Positions 63,306 to 64,000 of a stretch of 64,000 bases of DNA are shown here, piece by piece. Source of the DNA: Candidatus Enterococcus ferrettii (GTDB lineage: Bacteria > Bacillota > Bacilli > Lactobacillales > Enterococcaceae); NCBI RefSeq assembly GCF_017377655.1, contig NZ_JAFREL010000030.1:1-64000 (forward strand), written 5' to 3'. The position numbers were made by a program, and so were the translations under genes. The notes under the pieces are model-generated. The model did no database searches, had not been told where the DNA came from, and saw nothing but the letters and a program-made list of their open reading frames with translations. The number at the start of each line of letters is the position of its first letter. The stretch's first letter is position 1.

Positions 63306-63878
63306 ATGAGAAAGAAAGATTTTACAAAACGCGATAACATCATCCATGCAGCGATGGATCTAATTAATGAGCGAGGGTTTTCCGACACTCCGATGTCGCA
63401 AATAGCAAAAAAGGCCAATGTTTCGGCGGCGACCATTTACGTTTATTTCGACAACAAAGAAGATTTAATTAATAAGCTGTATTACCATGCCAAGAAAAAA
63501 ATGCGTGATTATGTGTTGTCCGACTATGACGAAAATGCGCCAATTGAAGAGCGCTACAGACAATATTTGAAGAAATTTATTCAGTTCTTGATGAACAATC
63601 CGCAGGAATTTCTGTTCATTGAACAATTCCAGAGCTCTCCTTTGTTAAACGAAGAGGTGAGTGAAAGTATTTCTGAGCTGTTTCAGCAATTTCACTCGAT
63701 TTATGACGAAGGAAAACAAGACAAAATCTTCAAAGATGTTAATACGGCAGTCATAGCTGGCTTTACCATTAATCCAGCCATGCAATTTGTGAAGGACTAT
63801 TACAGCGAAGCACTAGCTTTAAACGAGTCCATGATTGAAGAAATTATTCAAATGAGCTGGGATGCAGTGAAATACTAG
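63306..63878 (+). CDS. TetR/AcrR family regulator
   Basis: A 190-residue repressor. ATG 63306 is chosen: the longer frame to 63285 lies in the operator. The N-terminal helix-turn-helix reads RDNIIHAAMDLINERGFSDTPMSQIAKKANVSAATIYVYFDNKEDLINKL in standard TetR order, followed by an all-helical ligand domain. The operator in its own promoter indicates autorepression. The half sites after its end suggest it also controls the gene starting beyond the window. Confidence 0.93.
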   Translation: MRKKDFTKRDNIIHAAMDLINERGFSDTPMSQIAKKANVSAATIYVYFDNKEDLINKLYYHAKKKMRDYVLSDYDENAPIEERYRQYLKKFIQFLMNNPQEFLFIEQFQSSPLLNEEVSESISELFQQFHSIYDEGKQDKIFKDVNTAVIAGFTINPAMQFVKDYYSEALALNESMIEEIIQMSWDAVKY

Positions 63879-63955
63879 CAGGCAAGAACGTTTCTTGCTG
63901 GCAGCTGATAAATGAATGTACGTTTAATATAGAAGACAAAACTTGTCTTTTGGTC

Positions 63956-64000
63956 TATAATAAACGAATAAGCATTTAATAATCAAAAGATGGGAGGAAT
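63956..64000 (+). promoter_or_regulatory. Promoter and ribosome site of a gene beyond the window
   Basis: TATAAT at 63956-63961, overlapped by the operator half site AATAAACGAAT, and a GGGAGG ribosome site in the last ten bases. The gene itself lies outside. Confidence 0.6.

Overview
The window is AT-rich DNA from a low-GC Gram-positive bacterium, most likely an Enterococcus or close relative. Support comes from serine-rich surface proteins ending in LPQTG/LPKTG sorting signals, strong AGGAGG-type ribosome sites with frequent TTG/GTG starts, T-tailed hairpin terminators, a serC-serA-DUF1015 operon and a BglP-type PTS operon. The genus is inferred from gene content, not from a marker gene.

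Layout. 1-6.1 kb: the 3' end of a serine-rich repeat adhesin, a small coiled-coil protein, a second LPXTG protein on the minus strand, about 1.2 kb with no convincing gene, and an orphan tyrosine integrase. 6.4-20.1 kb: one long co-directional locus that looks like a TasA/SipW-type fibre or biofilm-matrix secretion system. It holds a DivIVA-like coiled-coil protein, an unknown cytoplasmic protein, a conventional type I signal peptidase, a membrane protein, a GH73 wall hydrolase, a SipW-type (Ser/His) signal peptidase with a long basic tail, three TasA-like subunits, an LPQTG-anchored protein between them, a 1083-residue exported protein, a small membrane protein, a membrane-anchored serine-recombinase relative without the catalytic serine, and a winged-helix regulator with a degenerate receiver. 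20.3-31.6 kb: a decayed MFS exporter, a GalT-like protein, a GNAT enzyme, an oxalate decarboxylase operon with an unusual flavoprotein, and small membrane proteins. 31.8-35.4 kb: serine biosynthesis (serC, serA) plus a DUF1015 gene.

35.5-38.3 kb: two adjacent AT-rich genes, a HEPN-motif protein and a protein with two PD-(D/E)XK-like nuclease motifs, a candidate undescribed defence module, followed by a wrecked AAA ATPase gene. 39.8-48.5 kb: tag, a PadR/HAAS pair, a broken MerR gene, and a RpiR-bglP-GH1 beta-glucoside operon with a histidine phosphatase and an aldo/keto reductase. 48.6-60.5 kb: many small, mostly minus-strand orphan genes (small membrane proteins, MepB, DUF5713, methyltransferase, ankyrin lipoprotein, DUF1801, DUF4177, tandem paralogues, isochorismatase, MGMT-like). 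60.6-64 kb: an archaeal/eukaryotic-type prolyl-tRNA synthetase, a divergent AraC regulator, and a TetR regulator with a palindromic operator inside its own promoter.

How the genes work together. In the 6.4-20 kb locus SipW would process the three TasA-like precursors, the LPQTG protein would tie the fibre to the wall after sortase action, the GH73 enzyme would open peptidoglycan, and the two terminal regulators would control expression. Gene identities rest on motifs read by eye; no database search was possible.
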